The notes: generated by a model not told the origin, from the letters alone. A stretch of 31,137 nucleotides of DNA from Deltaproteobacteria bacterium (GCA_029939635.1 JAOZSN010000010.1:1-31137); one strand, 5' to 3'. Shown: positions 22,653 through 30,872, numbered from the stretch's first letter. Translations and numbers: made by a program.

Positions 22653-24373
22653 AAACCCCCTCCCTCCTAAAACGACTGCCCCATAGTCTTGAGGCCCGGA
22701 TTATTGCTAGTTTCATCATCATCCTGCTAGTCATGGCAACAGTACTGGATGTGCTGTTTATCACCATCCAGAAAGATACCTACACCAATGATATGCAAAC
22801 TCATGGCTTTACCATGGCCCGAATGCTGGCCCAATCGGCACGAACCGGGGTATTCAGTGAGGACAGCGATCTCCTACAGGAAGCAACCAATAGTCTACTC
22901 GACCTAGAACGTGTCCATCAGATCGTTATCATGACCAGCACGGGCAAGGTACTGGTCAGCAATCGCTCACCACACCATGCCAAGCCCCACGACATTGAGC
23001 CAACAGAAACAAACTGGCAAGAAAAGCTAGCAGATGTACGCCACAGCAACACCCTCTTTTGGGAGGATGAGGATCATTTCACTTTCTGGTGGCCGGTGCA
23101 GATGAGTATGGCCTACCAAAATATTGAGGATCTCTACTTTAACGCCGAAGAAGAGAATAATGAGTCCATCCAGGAAATTGGTCATGTGGCTATAATAATT
23201 GACAAGGGCTATTATCTCCAAGGCGTACGTCAGATCCTTATTCGTACCGGTATAACCATCGCAATCCTATCAATACTGGCTATCGTTTGCGCCACCCTGC
23301 TCACCCGTCATATCACCACCCCACTACGCCAATTACTACAGAAAATTAACCCTGAGGAGCATGGCACAGCGCCGGATGTAGATATCCTGGAAGACACCAT
23401 GCTCTCCTTGGTGGAGAATCTTGATTCCTCCTTTACCACCATTAATAACCTGCGCGAAGGGTTAGAGGTAACGGTGGCAGAACGCACCCAGGAATTATCC
23501 CAAGCTAATGAAGAACTTCAACAGCAAAAGGCCAATCTGGAAACCACCCTCTCTGAGTTACAGAATGCCCAGGCCCAGTTAGTACAATCTGAAAAAATGG
23601 TAGCCTTAGGCCAGGTAGTGGCAGGTGTGGCCCACGAGATCAACAATACCATCAACTTTATCAGTGCATCCCTGCCCTCGTTAAACCGCGCTGTCACCTG
23701 TAACGAAGAGGCCTTAAACCATTTTATAGGCACAGCGCAAAGCACAGATGCCACGAAACAACTAACTCTGCTGGATGAGGCCCAGGCCTTCAGCAAAGAA
23801 CATGAGTGTGCCCAAAATAGCCAGGATATTGCTCTATTGCTTCATAGTATCAGCGAGGGAACAAAACGTACCATCCAGGTGGTCTCTGCCCTGCAGGCCT
23901 TTTCCCGCTCCAATGAGGAGGGAAAATTCACCTCCATGTCCATAGCAGATGCAGTGGATTCAACCCTGCTTTTTATTGACAAACATAAGCGTAAAAATAT
24001 TTCCATTATAAGAAATTATGGCGACACCCCCAGGGTTACCTGCCAAATTGGCTCCATCAACCAGGTTTTCTTGAATATCCTCAATAATGCCATGCAGGCC
24101 ATGGAGGGCTGTGGCACCCTCACCATCACCACTCGTGCCTTAAAAAATCGCGTCCAGATCCTCTTTAAAGATAGCGGCCCAGGCATCCCACTTGACATCC
24201 TACCCATGATTTTTGACCCTTTCTTCACCACCAAGGAGGTGGGGCAAGGTACGGGCCTGGGTTTAAGTATCAGCTATCGCATCGTCAAGGATCATCAGGG
24301 TGAAATTGTGGTGACCAGCAAGGAGGGAGAGGGGACAACATTTGCTGTTTCTCTGCCCATTGAGCAGGTTTAA
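22649..24373 (+). CDS. Membrane sensor histidine kinase
   Basis: 574 residues. TM1 about 18-40, a periplasmic sensor region about 41-197, TM2 about 198-218, a short HAMP-like linker (RHITTPLRQLL), a coiled coil (VAERTQELSQANEELQQQ, 275-315), and the kinase core: H-box GQVVAGVAHEINN with His329, N-box NILNNAMQAM, G1 box DSGPGIP and G2 box GTGLGLSISYRIV. This is an NtrB-like kinase. It phosphorylates a response regulator that is not encoded in the window; the next gene is tolQ after a 507-bp repeat-filled gap, so the kinase is an orphan here. It is coupled to the binding protein upstream, which may present ligand to its periplasmic domain. Confidence 0.9.
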   Translation: MKTPSLLKRLPHSLEARIIASFIIILLVMATVLDVLFITIQKDTYTNDMQTHGFTMARMLAQSARTGVFSEDSDLLQEATNSLLDLERVHQIVIMTSTGKVLVSNRSPHHAKPHDIEPTETNWQEKLADVRHSNTLFWEDEDHFTFWWPVQMSMAYQNIEDLYFNAEEENNESIQEIGHVAIIIDKGYYLQGVRQILIRTGITIAILSILAIVCATLLTRHITTPLRQLLQKINPEEHGTAPDVDILEDTMLSLVENLDSSFTTINNLREGLEVTVAERTQELSQANEELQQQKANLETTLSELQNAQAQLVQSEKMVALGQVVAGVAHEINNTINFISASLPSLNRAVTCNEEALNHFIGTAQSTDATKQLTLLDEAQAFSKEHECAQNSQDIALLLHSISEGTKRTIQVVSALQAFSRSNEEGKFTSMSIADAVDSTLLFIDKHKRKNISIIRNYGDTPRVTCQIGSINQVFLNILNNAMQAMEGCGTLTITTRALKNRVQILFKDSGPGIPLDILPMIFDPFFTTKEVGQGTGLGLSISYRIVKDHQGEIVVTSKEGEGTTFAVSLPIEQV

Positions 24374-24379
24374 CAAATA

Positions 24380-24765
24380 AGCATCAAACATAGAATATAG
24401 AATGTTAAATAGTAGGATAGTTTCGTGCCAATGAGCCAGGAGAGGGGGGGGTGGTACTCGGAGTCTCCCGTTAGTCGCTTACAGGGAGCGTCGTTCAGAA
24501 AATTCCGTAGTATCTCTTTGGGGAACGGAGAAAAACACGTACCTATTTTCAGCAGCAAAGCGCGTGATTAGGTGTTTTTCGCAATGAGCCTAAGAGATCA
24601 AAGAATTTTATACCCCTCAAGGTGGTACTGAACAGAGTGTGAAAACGGAGATAACCTCCCCCCCTTTCTTCGGTGATTTGCCACGAAACCAATAAATAAG
24701 TTTAAGGGGCACATGCGGAACGATCCACATTCAATATTCGACGTTAAAAAAAATCAGACGTTCCT
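24380..24765. repeat. Family B repeat arms flanking a family D element
   Basis: A short left arm near 24384-24415 (AAACATAGAATATAGAATGTT) and a right arm near 24726-24752 (CCACATTCAATATTCGACGTT) are inverted relative to each other and match the family B units elsewhere; GCGGAACGATCCACATTC corresponds to its GCGAAGCGATTTCC centre. Between them lies the family D copy at 24421-24688, a nested arrangement. Confidence 0.6.
24421..24688. repeat. ~268-bp palindromic element (family D, copy 3)
   Basis: The ends TTTCGTGCCA (24421-24430) and TTGCCACGAAA (to 24688) are inverted. Inside are GAGAGGGGGGGG and CCCCCCCCTTTCTTC arms and the centre TTTTCAGCAGCAAAGCGCGTGAT between GGAGAAAAACAC and GTGTTTTTCGC, which also pair. 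Compared with the other copies the inner arm bases differ but pair with each other. It also shares CTCGGAGTCTC..TCGCTTAC with a short stretch downstream of tolB (28485-28515). No gene is present in the 24374-24880 gap. Confidence 0.78.
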
Positions 24766-24780
24766 CAAATAAAAAACCCC

Positions 24781-24809
24781 TTTAAAATCAAATAAAAACA
24801 CGCTATAAC
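24781..24809 (+). promoter_or_regulatory. Promoter candidate for the tol operon
   Basis: TTTAAA (24781-24786), 17-base spacer, TATAAC (24804-24809), 72 bases before the tolQ start. The -10 box is good and the -35 box fair. Confidence 0.45.
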
Positions 24810-24880
24810 TCTGTCTTACTATCTAAGTCTCCCCACCCTTTCCACCAACAAGTTCTTTTCTGACATACAGGTTATCAAAC

Positions 24881-25627
24881 GTGCAGGACATTAATATTCT
24901 CTCCCTCTTCTGGCAGGCAGGATCGGTGGTTAAGCTGGTTATGCTTACCCTGCTGATTTTTTCAGTTGCCTCCTGGTATATTGTCTACCGTAAATTTACC
25001 CTCTTCAAACAGGGCAAAAAAGCATCTGCCTCCTTTCTTGATGATTTCTGGAATAGCAAGAGTCTAGCCAACGCTAACCAAATTGCCCAGGAAGGAGCCC
25101 CCTGCCCAGAGGCGTCAATATTCCAGGCTGGTTATACTGAATTACAAAAGCTGGAACGTGGTCGCGACCAGCATGATGAGAACCTGGCCACTCGCCTGGC
25201 TGGCATGAGCAACCTGAAAAGGATGCTGGCCAAGAGTGAGGCTTTAGAGGCCTCCCGCCTGCAAACCTCACTGCCCTTCCTGGCCACCACAGGCAGTGCC
25301 ACTCCATTTATAGGTCTCTTTGGTACGGTATGGGGCATCATGGTCTCCTTTAATGAGATCGGTGCCCATGGCTCAGCCTCCCTGGCCGTTGTTGCACCAG
25401 GCATCTCCGAGGCATTAGTGGCCACGGCTGGTGGCCTGGCAGTGGCCATCCCGGCAGTAATCTTTTACAACCATTTTTCCCACCAATTAGAACAGGTGGA
25501 GGATGACATGGCCAACTTCAGTGCTGATTTCCTCAATCTAGTTGAACGGGATCTCCTCCACAAGAGACAGGAGAGCGGTGAACGCAGACAAACATCAGGA
25601 GACAAGAAATATAATGCTGCCTCCTGA
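24881..25627 (+). CDS. tolQ: TolQ (MotA/TolQ/ExbB proton-channel protein)
   Basis: 248 residues from a GTG start. Three membrane segments: about 15-33 (VVKLVMLTLLIFSVASWYIV), then after a cytoplasmic loop the signature block LPFLATTGSATPFIGLFGTVWGIM and SEALVATAGGLAVAIPAVIFYNHF. It forms the proton-conducting part of the Tol complex with TolR and energises TolA for outer-membrane constriction in division. ExbB proteins share the fold; the following tolR, tolA and tolB decide for TolQ. The C-terminal tail (RRQTSGDKKYNAAS) is hydrophilic and repeat-like. 30 bases separate it from tolR. Confidence 0.93.
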   Translation: MQDINILSLFWQAGSVVKLVMLTLLIFSVASWYIVYRKFTLFKQGKKASASFLDDFWNSKSLANANQIAQEGAPCPEASIFQAGYTELQKLERGRDQHDENLATRLAGMSNLKRMLAKSEALEASRLQTSLPFLATTGSATPFIGLFGTVWGIMVSFNEIGAHGSASLAVVAPGISEALVATAGGLAVAIPAVIFYNHFSHQLEQVEDDMANFSADFLNLVERDLLHKRQESGERRQTSGDKKYNAAS

Positions 25628-25657
25628 CTCATACATCCAGACTACAGGTCTCTAAAC

Positions 25658-26077
25658 ATGGGCCCTTTACGCAAACGCCATAAACGTGCCCCCATGGCTG
25701 ATATCAATGTCACCCCCATGGTGGATGTCATGCTGGTGCTACTCATCATCTTCATGGTAACAGCGCCCATGATGGTGCAGGGCCTTGATGTGCAACTGCC
25801 CGAGACCACGGCCAAGGCCATCCAGCAGGATGATAAGCCTCTTATTGTCTCCATCAACAAAAAGGGCGGTATCGGTATTGATAAAATCAAGGGTGATCGC
25901 AGTCTGCTGCGCCAGGAGTTGAACAAACTGGCTAAGGTTGATCCAGGCAAGACCATTCTCTTGAAGGCAGATAAAGAGGTTGAATATGGCCTGGTGGTGC
26001 GGGTTATGGCTGACATTAAAGATGCGGGTTTTGACAAGCTGGGTATGGTCACTATTCCGGTTGAAAAAAAGCGTTAG
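25658..26077 (+). CDS. tolR: TolR (ExbD/TolR family)
   Basis: 139 residues. The single N-terminal membrane helix follows the family signature ADINVTPMVDVMLVLLIIFMV, with the proton-path Asp (VDVMLVLL) in place, then a periplasmic domain (VQLPETTAKA, PLIVSINKKGGI, ILLKADKEVEYGLVVRVMADIKDAG). It works with TolQ as stator of the Tol complex. The start is an ATG 30 bases after tolQ. tolA begins three bases after its stop. Confidence 0.94.
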   Translation: MGPLRKRHKRAPMADINVTPMVDVMLVLLIIFMVTAPMMVQGLDVQLPETTAKAIQQDDKPLIVSINKKGGIGIDKIKGDRSLLRQELNKLAKVDPGKTILLKADKEVEYGLVVRVMADIKDAGFDKLGMVTIPVEKKR

Positions 26078-26080
26078 TTC

Positions 26081-26992
26081 ATGGCTGTGCAGAATCTCCC
26101 CTTCCCCCTCACCTTTGCCTGTCAAATCTGGCAAAACCAGGAACAACGCGCCCCTTTTATCTTTTCCATATCCCTCCATTTTGCTCTTTTTATTGCCCTG
26201 TTCATTCCAACAAATTTTTTCTCATTCCAACGCCCCTTGCCAGAGGTCTACACGGTAGATCTTATTGACCTTAGCGAACCAGAGGTAGAGCCAGAGACTG
26301 AACCTCCTGTCACCAAAGTTACACCTCCCCCTAAGCCCCGGCCCAAACCAAAGGTGCAGAAACTCTCCACCACACCGCCTCTATCAAGCAGGGTCATGCC
26401 CAAACCGCCCACGGAGATTAAAATAATCCGGCCCCGGGCAGCAAAAAAAATCATGCGTCATAAACGGGATTCAACCTCCATTCTGGCTGGCCTGGCCCGC
26501 ATGCAGACCCATGAAAAACTGGACAAGGAACTTAAAGAGGCTGAGGCTAAGGCTGAAACTGAAAATAAGAAAGCCATGGAGATGATGGCACAGGCCATCA
26601 TGACTCGCCCAAGCAGAGAAACAACAGCACCAGTAGACAATCAAGCCACGACCGTGCGCAGCACTAGCAAACCTACGCAAGGCCGTGGCATAAGTGCCAC
26701 CAATGCTATGCAGATCTACTCAGCCGCTGTTCGTCTGCAAATATCAGAAAACTGGGTATTGCCTGAGGGCCAACAGTGGGACGAGACATTACTGACCGTG
26801 CTCATTGTTAAAATCCGTGAAGATGGTATTGTTCTTTCCCATACCTTTAAAAAACGTTCCGGCAATATACAGTTTGACAAATTCGTCAGCCAAACCCTGG
26901 AAAAAGCCTCACCACTACCCATGCTACCAGTTGAACTGGCAGAGGAAAATTATAGCCTGCGCCTTAATTTCTACCCGCGAGGCTTACAGTAA
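26081..26992 (+). CDS. tolA: TolA/TonB-like periplasm-spanning energy transducer
   Basis: 303 residues. Cytoplasmic N-terminus, one membrane helix at about 26-48, a Pro-rich stretch (EPEVEPETEPPVTK and PPPKPRPKPKV) around 65-90, a charged Ala/Glu/Lys helix around 135-175 and a C-terminal TonB/TolA-type domain (ISENWVLP, LTVLIVKIREDGIV, FKKRSGNIQFDKFVSQTLEKASPLP). The Pro-rich section is TonB-like while the charged helix and neighbours are TolA-like; position between tolR and tolB favours TolA. It links the inner-membrane motor to TolB and lipoproteins at the outer membrane. It might also serve TonB receptors such as the one at 19524-21434, but nothing shows that. Confidence 0.88.
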   Translation: MAVQNLPFPLTFACQIWQNQEQRAPFIFSISLHFALFIALFIPTNFFSFQRPLPEVYTVDLIDLSEPEVEPETEPPVTKVTPPPKPRPKPKVQKLSTTPPLSSRVMPKPPTEIKIIRPRAAKKIMRHKRDSTSILAGLARMQTHEKLDKELKEAEAKAETENKKAMEMMAQAIMTRPSRETTAPVDNQATTVRSTSKPTQGRGISATNAMQIYSAAVRLQISENWVLPEGQQWDETLLTVLIVKIREDGIVLSHTFKKRSGNIQFDKFVSQTLEKASPLPMLPVELAEENYSLRLNFYPRGLQ

Positions 26993-27049
26993 ACTGTAGG
27001 GAATCTTGAATAATTGCTATTTGGCCCGGTTACGGCGTCACAGTAAAAA

Positions 27050-27073
27050 ATATCTAATTATTCAAAACACCCT
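27050..27073. repeat. 24-bp inverted repeat flanking tolB, upstream copy
   Basis: The 24 bases (ATATCTAATTATTC, then AAAACACCCT) match the reverse complement of 28462-28485 at 23 of 24 positions. A short partner TCTTGAATAATTG at 27004-27016 could also pair with it to form a hairpin just upstream of tolB. Confidence 0.75.
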
Positions 27074-27083
27074 GCGCTCTTGA

Positions 27084-28394
27084 ATGCACACCATGATTAA
27101 ACATCTCATCCTTTCCATCCTCATTATCATCGCTACCTTTAGTACCCCACCTCCGGCCTTGGCCGAGAAGGTGATTGATATTGATATCACTGATGCGGCT
27201 ATCAAAAAAATCAACTTTGCCGTGCCTTGGTTTATTGACAAGGGCAAGGGCGAGGTTATCCACGAGTCTGGCAAGAAAATGGCGAATCAGCTCGCCCGTG
27301 GCCTGGAGTTCCATGGATTCATCCGAGTATTACCGCCCAAATCCTATGGTGGCATACAAAAACAGAACTGGACCTCCCTTGGGGTCAACTACGTTGTCAC
27401 CGGGCAGTACATGGTTGAAGGCGCAAAACTGGTCATGGAATTACGCCTAGTGGATGCCAGTACTGGTCGGATGCTACTGGGCAAACGCTTCCGTGACAAG
27501 ATAGCCATGAAGGAGCAGATGGTTCTCAAATTCTGTGACGAGGTCATCTTGAAAATCACTGGCACCACTGGAGTCAGCTCCAGTGAAATTGCCTTTGTGT
27601 CTAATGAGTCAGGACATAAAGAAATTTACCTGGCCGATGCCTTAGGTGACAATATCCGCCAGATTACCTTCCACCAAAACCTTGCCGTGGCACCTCGCCT
27701 CTCCCCAGATGCCAGCAAAATTGTCTACACCTCGTACCATCGTGGCAACCCCAATCTCTACCTCATTGATTTCAACAAGAGCAGCAAACTCACCAAGGCC
27801 ATATCCAGACGTCCTGGCATTAATTATGCGCCGGCCTGGGACTTTGATGGCAAATCCTTGGTGCTCACATTAAGCAAAGATGGTAATCCTGATCTCTATC
27901 GCATCAACCTGGATGGCACGATACTGAAACAGATAACACGAAATAGCGGCATCAACGTGTCGCCCTGTTTTTCGCCAAACGGCTCTAAACTTGCCTTTGT
28001 CTCTGACAGAAGTGGTGAACCTCAAATCTACATAATGGATATGCGCAGCGGCAGCAGCCGACGCCTTACCTATGATGGTATGGAGAATACCACACCAAAT
28101 TGGTCGCCAGACGGCAAGTGGATCGCCTATACCTCCAAGACAAATGGCACCTATCATATTTACAAGATTTTGGCAGAAGGATATAGTAAGCCCATCCAAC
28201 TCACCTTAGCGTGGGGCAGCCACGAATCACCATCCTGGTCACCAGATTCACGCCAAATAGCCTTTACCAGGGTACGGAATGGCAAAAGCCAGATCTGCAC
28301 CATGAGCCATGACGGCAGCTGGCTACGAGTTTTATATAGTAGAGATGGCAACCTTTCGGCCCCACAATGGTCACGCCGTCTAAAATTTTATTAA
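27084..28394 (+). CDS. tolB: TolB periplasmic beta-propeller protein
   Basis: 436 residues. Signal peptide (MHTMIKHLILSILIIIATFS, cleavage after PPALA); an N-terminal alpha/beta domain (about 30-165, with VNYVVTGQYMVEGAKLVMELRLVD); then a six-bladed propeller of WD40-like/PD40 repeats (LSPDASKIVYTSY, FSPNGSKLAFVSDRSGEPQI, WSPDGKWIAYTSK, WSPDSRQIAFTRV). It binds TolA and Pal in the periplasm and helps outer-membrane constriction. An ATG three codons later (27093) is an alternative start; neither has a clear ribosome site. It is flanked by a near-perfect 24-bp inverted repeat, and pal, its usual downstream neighbour, is absent. Confidence 0.94.
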   Translation: MHTMIKHLILSILIIIATFSTPPPALAEKVIDIDITDAAIKKINFAVPWFIDKGKGEVIHESGKKMANQLARGLEFHGFIRVLPPKSYGGIQKQNWTSLGVNYVVTGQYMVEGAKLVMELRLVDASTGRMLLGKRFRDKIAMKEQMVLKFCDEVILKITGTTGVSSSEIAFVSNESGHKEIYLADALGDNIRQITFHQNLAVAPRLSPDASKIVYTSYHRGNPNLYLIDFNKSSKLTKAISRRPGINYAPAWDFDGKSLVLTLSKDGNPDLYRINLDGTILKQITRNSGINVSPCFSPNGSKLAFVSDRSGEPQIYIMDMRSGSSRRLTYDGMENTTPNWSPDGKWIAYTSKTNGTYHIYKILAEGYSKPIQLTLAWGSHESPSWSPDSRQIAFTRVRNGKSQICTMSHDGSWLRVLYSRDGNLSAPQWSRRLKFY

Positions 28395-28461
28395 ATAGGT
28401 ACGTGGCTTGAAGGGTTGACGGACTTTTTTTAATTCATTAGTACTCAATATCAACGTCTTT

Positions 28462-28485
28462 AGGGTGTCTTGAATAATTAGATAT
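28462..28485. repeat. 24-bp inverted repeat flanking tolB, downstream copy
   Basis: AGGGTGTCTTGAATAATTAG with ATAT; reverse complement of 27050-27073 with one mismatch. It is followed by CTCGGAGTCTC and TCGCTTAC, a module also present in the family D element at 24421-24688. Confidence 0.75.
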
Positions 28486-28574
28486 CTCGGAGTCTCGTAA
28501 ACTCGCTTACCGGTTCAAGATAGCCTTTAGCCTCTATAGCTCCTTTATTTCTTTCTAACTTCTCTTAAAAAATC

Positions 28575-29663
28575 ATGCGAAAAACATTACTCAAATCATT
28601 CCTGGTTTTACTTGTCCTGCCTATGATTTCCGGCTGCGTGGCCACAAAGGATCAACTCAGCTCCCTGAACCTTAAGGTGCGGAACCAAGACAACCGCCTG
28701 GTAGAGTTGGAACAGCTCACATCAGATGGCACCAATGCCACAGGCACTGTTCAGAAACAGTTGGCCGATCTTGCCCTGGAACTGGAAAGCATATCCACTG
28801 AGTTACTCCAGGTAAAGGGTCAGCTGGACGAGACGAACCACCGCAATCGAACCTTAATTGAGGAGAACCAAGAGCTGCGAACCTTATTAGATACACGCCT
28901 GCAAGAGCTTGACGAGAACAGCCAGAACTTACAACAAAAACTTGTCGGTCTAGACAGCAATCTCTCCACTGTGCAGGGACAAATGGAGGAGGATGCCAGA
29001 CGTCGCGCAGAACAGGCCTTACAGGCAGCAGAAAAAGCCCGTTTACAGGCTGCGGCAGCGGCTGAGGCCAAGCGCCAGGCCGAGGAAGCACAACGGCGGA
29101 TCAACGCAGCTGCTGCTGCCAAACTAGCTGCTGCCCAGGCAGCAAAAAACAACAGTGGTATCCCTGAACTTGCACCACGGGTGGTAAAGAAGAAAAGAAC
29201 AGGGGCAGCCTCTGCGGCTGTGGCAACGACTCCAGCCGTTAGCAAACAAACAACAACCACTGCCACTACCACTCCAACCACAGGAAAGAATGAGGCAGAG
29301 TCCACCTACGATACTGGCCTGGGCCAATATCGTAGCAATGACTACAAGGGTGCCATCACCACCTTCAGCACCTTCCTCGACAAATTCCCCAAGGACAAAC
29401 TAGCCCCCAATGCCCGTTACTGGCTAGGTTCAAGTATGTTACAAAGCAGCGATTACAGTGGTGCAGTCTTAGAGTTTCAAAACATTGTCGATGGCTACCC
29501 AAATCACCCCAAAGCTCCAGAGGCCCTGCTACAACAGGCCAAGGCCTTTGAACATTTCGGTGAAAAGGCGGTACAGATCAAGCTCTATAAAGATGTCCTG
29601 GCCTATTACCCCGACTCAGATCAGGCCAAAAAAGCCAAAAAGATGCTAAATAAATTACAGTAA
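28575..29663 (+). CDS. cpoB: CpoB/YbgF-like Tol-associated lipoprotein with coiled coil and TPRs
   Basis: 362 residues, longer than E. coli CpoB (~260) because of an extended coiled coil. Lipobox MISGC puts the acylated Cys at 21, so this copy is an outer-membrane or inner-membrane lipoprotein, unlike soluble CpoB. A long coiled coil (about 25-160), an Ala/Lys/Glu-rich helix, a Thr-rich linker (about 215-245), and a C-terminal TPR domain (YDTGLGQYRSNDYKGAITTF, ARYWLGSSMLQSSDYSGAVL, YYPDSDQAKKAKKML). CpoB coordinates peptidoglycan synthesis with Tol constriction. Being lipidated and sited where pal should be, it may partly stand in for the missing Pal, but no OmpA-type peptidoglycan-binding domain is present. 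Confidence 0.88.
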   Translation: MRKTLLKSFLVLLVLPMISGCVATKDQLSSLNLKVRNQDNRLVELEQLTSDGTNATGTVQKQLADLALELESISTELLQVKGQLDETNHRNRTLIEENQELRTLLDTRLQELDENSQNLQQKLVGLDSNLSTVQGQMEEDARRRAEQALQAAEKARLQAAAAAEAKRQAEEAQRRINAAAAAKLAAAQAAKNNSGIPELAPRVVKKKRTGAASAAVATTPAVSKQTTTTATTTPTTGKNEAESTYDTGLGQYRSNDYKGAITTFSTFLDKFPKDKLAPNARYWLGSSMLQSSDYSGAVLEFQNIVDGYPNHPKAPEALLQQAKAFEHFGEKAVQIKLYKDVLAYYPDSDQAKKAKKMLNKLQ

Positions 29664-29670
29664 AAACCCA

Positions 29671-29699
29671 TTGATGAAACTCCTCCTATTTGATATATA
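29671..29699 (+). promoter_or_regulatory. Promoter candidate for the BamE-like lipoprotein
   Basis: TTGATG (29671-29676), 17 bases, TATATA (29694-29699), 49 bases before the ATG. The gene also has a strong GGAGG ribosome site, so it is probably expressed on its own as well as with the tol genes. Confidence 0.5.
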
Positions 29700-29747
29700 T
29701 GCTTTTCCCTTAGAAATCTTATAGTTATCAAACGGAGGCCTCATCAA

Positions 29748-30374
29748 ATGCAGCAAAAATATTCCCTTGTCGTCATTCTTCTTCTTTTCACCCTGTTACC
29801 AGCCTGCAGTGATAAATATGTTAAGAATGGTCTTTCTGCCGACAGCAACCTCTATACTGCCTACAATTTCTGGTTCGAAAATCCTGACAAAATATCTTCC
29901 CTCAATTATAAACGCGGGGGCATGATTCCGGCAGGAACAGAAGTCACAAATATCGAAATCGGTTCCCATCGGCGTTATCGAACTATTGCCTTTTATACGG
30001 TTAACCCTGAGCGAAAATTTAGAATCTTCTGGAAAGCCACGAACCACCCCAGCAGGACCGTTGAACAATTTGCTGATGAGCTCTTTGGAGCTAAAAGCCT
30101 CACTGAACTTACCCACAATTTAAGCAAAGAAGATATCGATAATATCGAAACTGGCCACATCAGTGAAGGCATGGCCAAAAATGCTGTACTTGTGGCCTAT
30201 GGCCCTCCTCCAGAAAAAGTAACCTTCAGTCAAAAAAGTGATATTTGGACCTACTGGACCAGTAGAATGGTTACCACGAAAATATTTTTTGATGAAAATG
30301 ATATGGTAGCAAAAATGGAAAAACCAGAGGGTGGCAGTGGAGGGGGATGGCAGAAATTTCTGCCTTTTCACTAA
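29748..30374 (+). CDS. Lipoprotein of unknown function with a BamE/SmpA-like C-terminus
   Basis: 208 residues. Lipobox LLPAC with Cys20. The C-terminal ~70 residues read GMAKNAVLVAYGPPP, DIWTYWTSRMVTTKIFFDENDMVAKM, which fits the BamE/SmpA pattern (G…V…LG.P, then W.Y and .v.F….v). The N-terminal part (about 50-110, GGMIPAGTEVTNIEIGSHRRY) is not recognised. GGAGG stands about ten bases before the ATG. It follows cpoB after 84 bases. A role in envelope assembly would fit its position; not shown by sequence. Confidence 0.75.
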   Translation: MQQKYSLVVILLLFTLLPACSDKYVKNGLSADSNLYTAYNFWFENPDKISSLNYKRGGMIPAGTEVTNIEIGSHRRYRTIAFYTVNPERKFRIFWKATNHPSRTVEQFADELFGAKSLTELTHNLSKEDIDNIETGHISEGMAKNAVLVAYGPPPEKVTFSQKSDIWTYWTSRMVTTKIFFDENDMVAKMEKPEGGSGGGWQKFLPFH

Positions 30375-30418
30375 TATAGAACTTGGGTTCATTTAGACCA
30401 GACAACAAAAGCTCTGTT

Positions 30419-30620
30419 CTGTGCCAAATCGCCGGAGCGAGGGGTAGTTCTCTCCGCTTTTGACACCAGCTGGCTTGTTTTGTAAATGAAGTCAAAATAA
30501 AGACACGATCTCGCGGCATTGCCGCTGAAACTTGGTACGCCTTTATCTCGACTTTATTAACAAAAGCTACGCAATCTGCTGAACGACGCTCCAAAAACTA
30601 CCCCTCGCTCCTTCTTTTCG
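30419..30620. repeat. ~200-bp palindromic element (family D, copy 4)
   Basis: The arms GGAGCGAGGGGTAGTT (30434-30449) and AACTACCCCTCGCTCC (30596-30611) are perfectly complementary and unlike the arm sequences of the other copies. Inner parts AAGTCAAAATAAAG and CTTTATCTCGACTT also pair. The apex, read on the minus strand, is GTACC.AGTTTCAGCGGCAATGCCGC, matching the GTACC..ATTTCAGCAGCGAAGCGCG of other copies, with the GCGGCAATGCCGC part forming its own perfect stem. Together with the next copy it fills the 607-bp gap 30375-30981. Confidence 0.78.
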
Positions 30621-30667
30621 TGCCAACACGTAATTTCAAGTTATGCCAAGAAATCAGTTCGAGTTAT

Positions 30668-30872
30668 TCGGCCGGGAGGATGGGAGGAGCTGTCTTTCTC
30701 GGCGTATTCAGCGGTTTCCCTAGTGAACCTTAAAGAACGAAAGCAAAATCGTACCGAATTTCAGCAGCGAAGCGCGTGATCGTTATTTTTCTGCAGTGAA
30801 CTTAGGAGCACAAGGAAAGTGGTGTCGTAGCCGAGAAAGACAGCTCCTCCCTGCCGGATTTGACCACGAAAA
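30668..30872. repeat. ~205-bp palindromic element (family D, copy 5)
   Basis: Nearly identical to the copy at 17767-17977 and in the same orientation. Arms GGGAGGAGCTGTCTTTCTCG (from 30682) and GCCGAGAAAGACAGCTCCTC (from 30830) are perfectly paired, where copy 2 has one mismatch. The centre TTTCAGCAGCGAAGCGCGTG is conserved. It stands head to tail with copy 4; a TTTTCGTGCCA end at 30615-30625 may be its outer left end or that of copy 4. Confidence 0.82.

Noticed and set aside
24370..24558. 62-residue minus-strand open frame between the kinase and tolQ
   Set aside because: Lies mostly within a family D palindrome and has no start signal.
28414..28442. Promoter TTGACG-17-TAGTAC before cpoB
   Set aside because: The -35 is good but the -10 is poor, and it is far from the start; not listed as a feature.
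11961..30872. Family D elements as insertion sequences or CRISPR
   Set aside because: No transposase frame, no target duplication that I can define, and no regularly spaced direct repeats with spacers.
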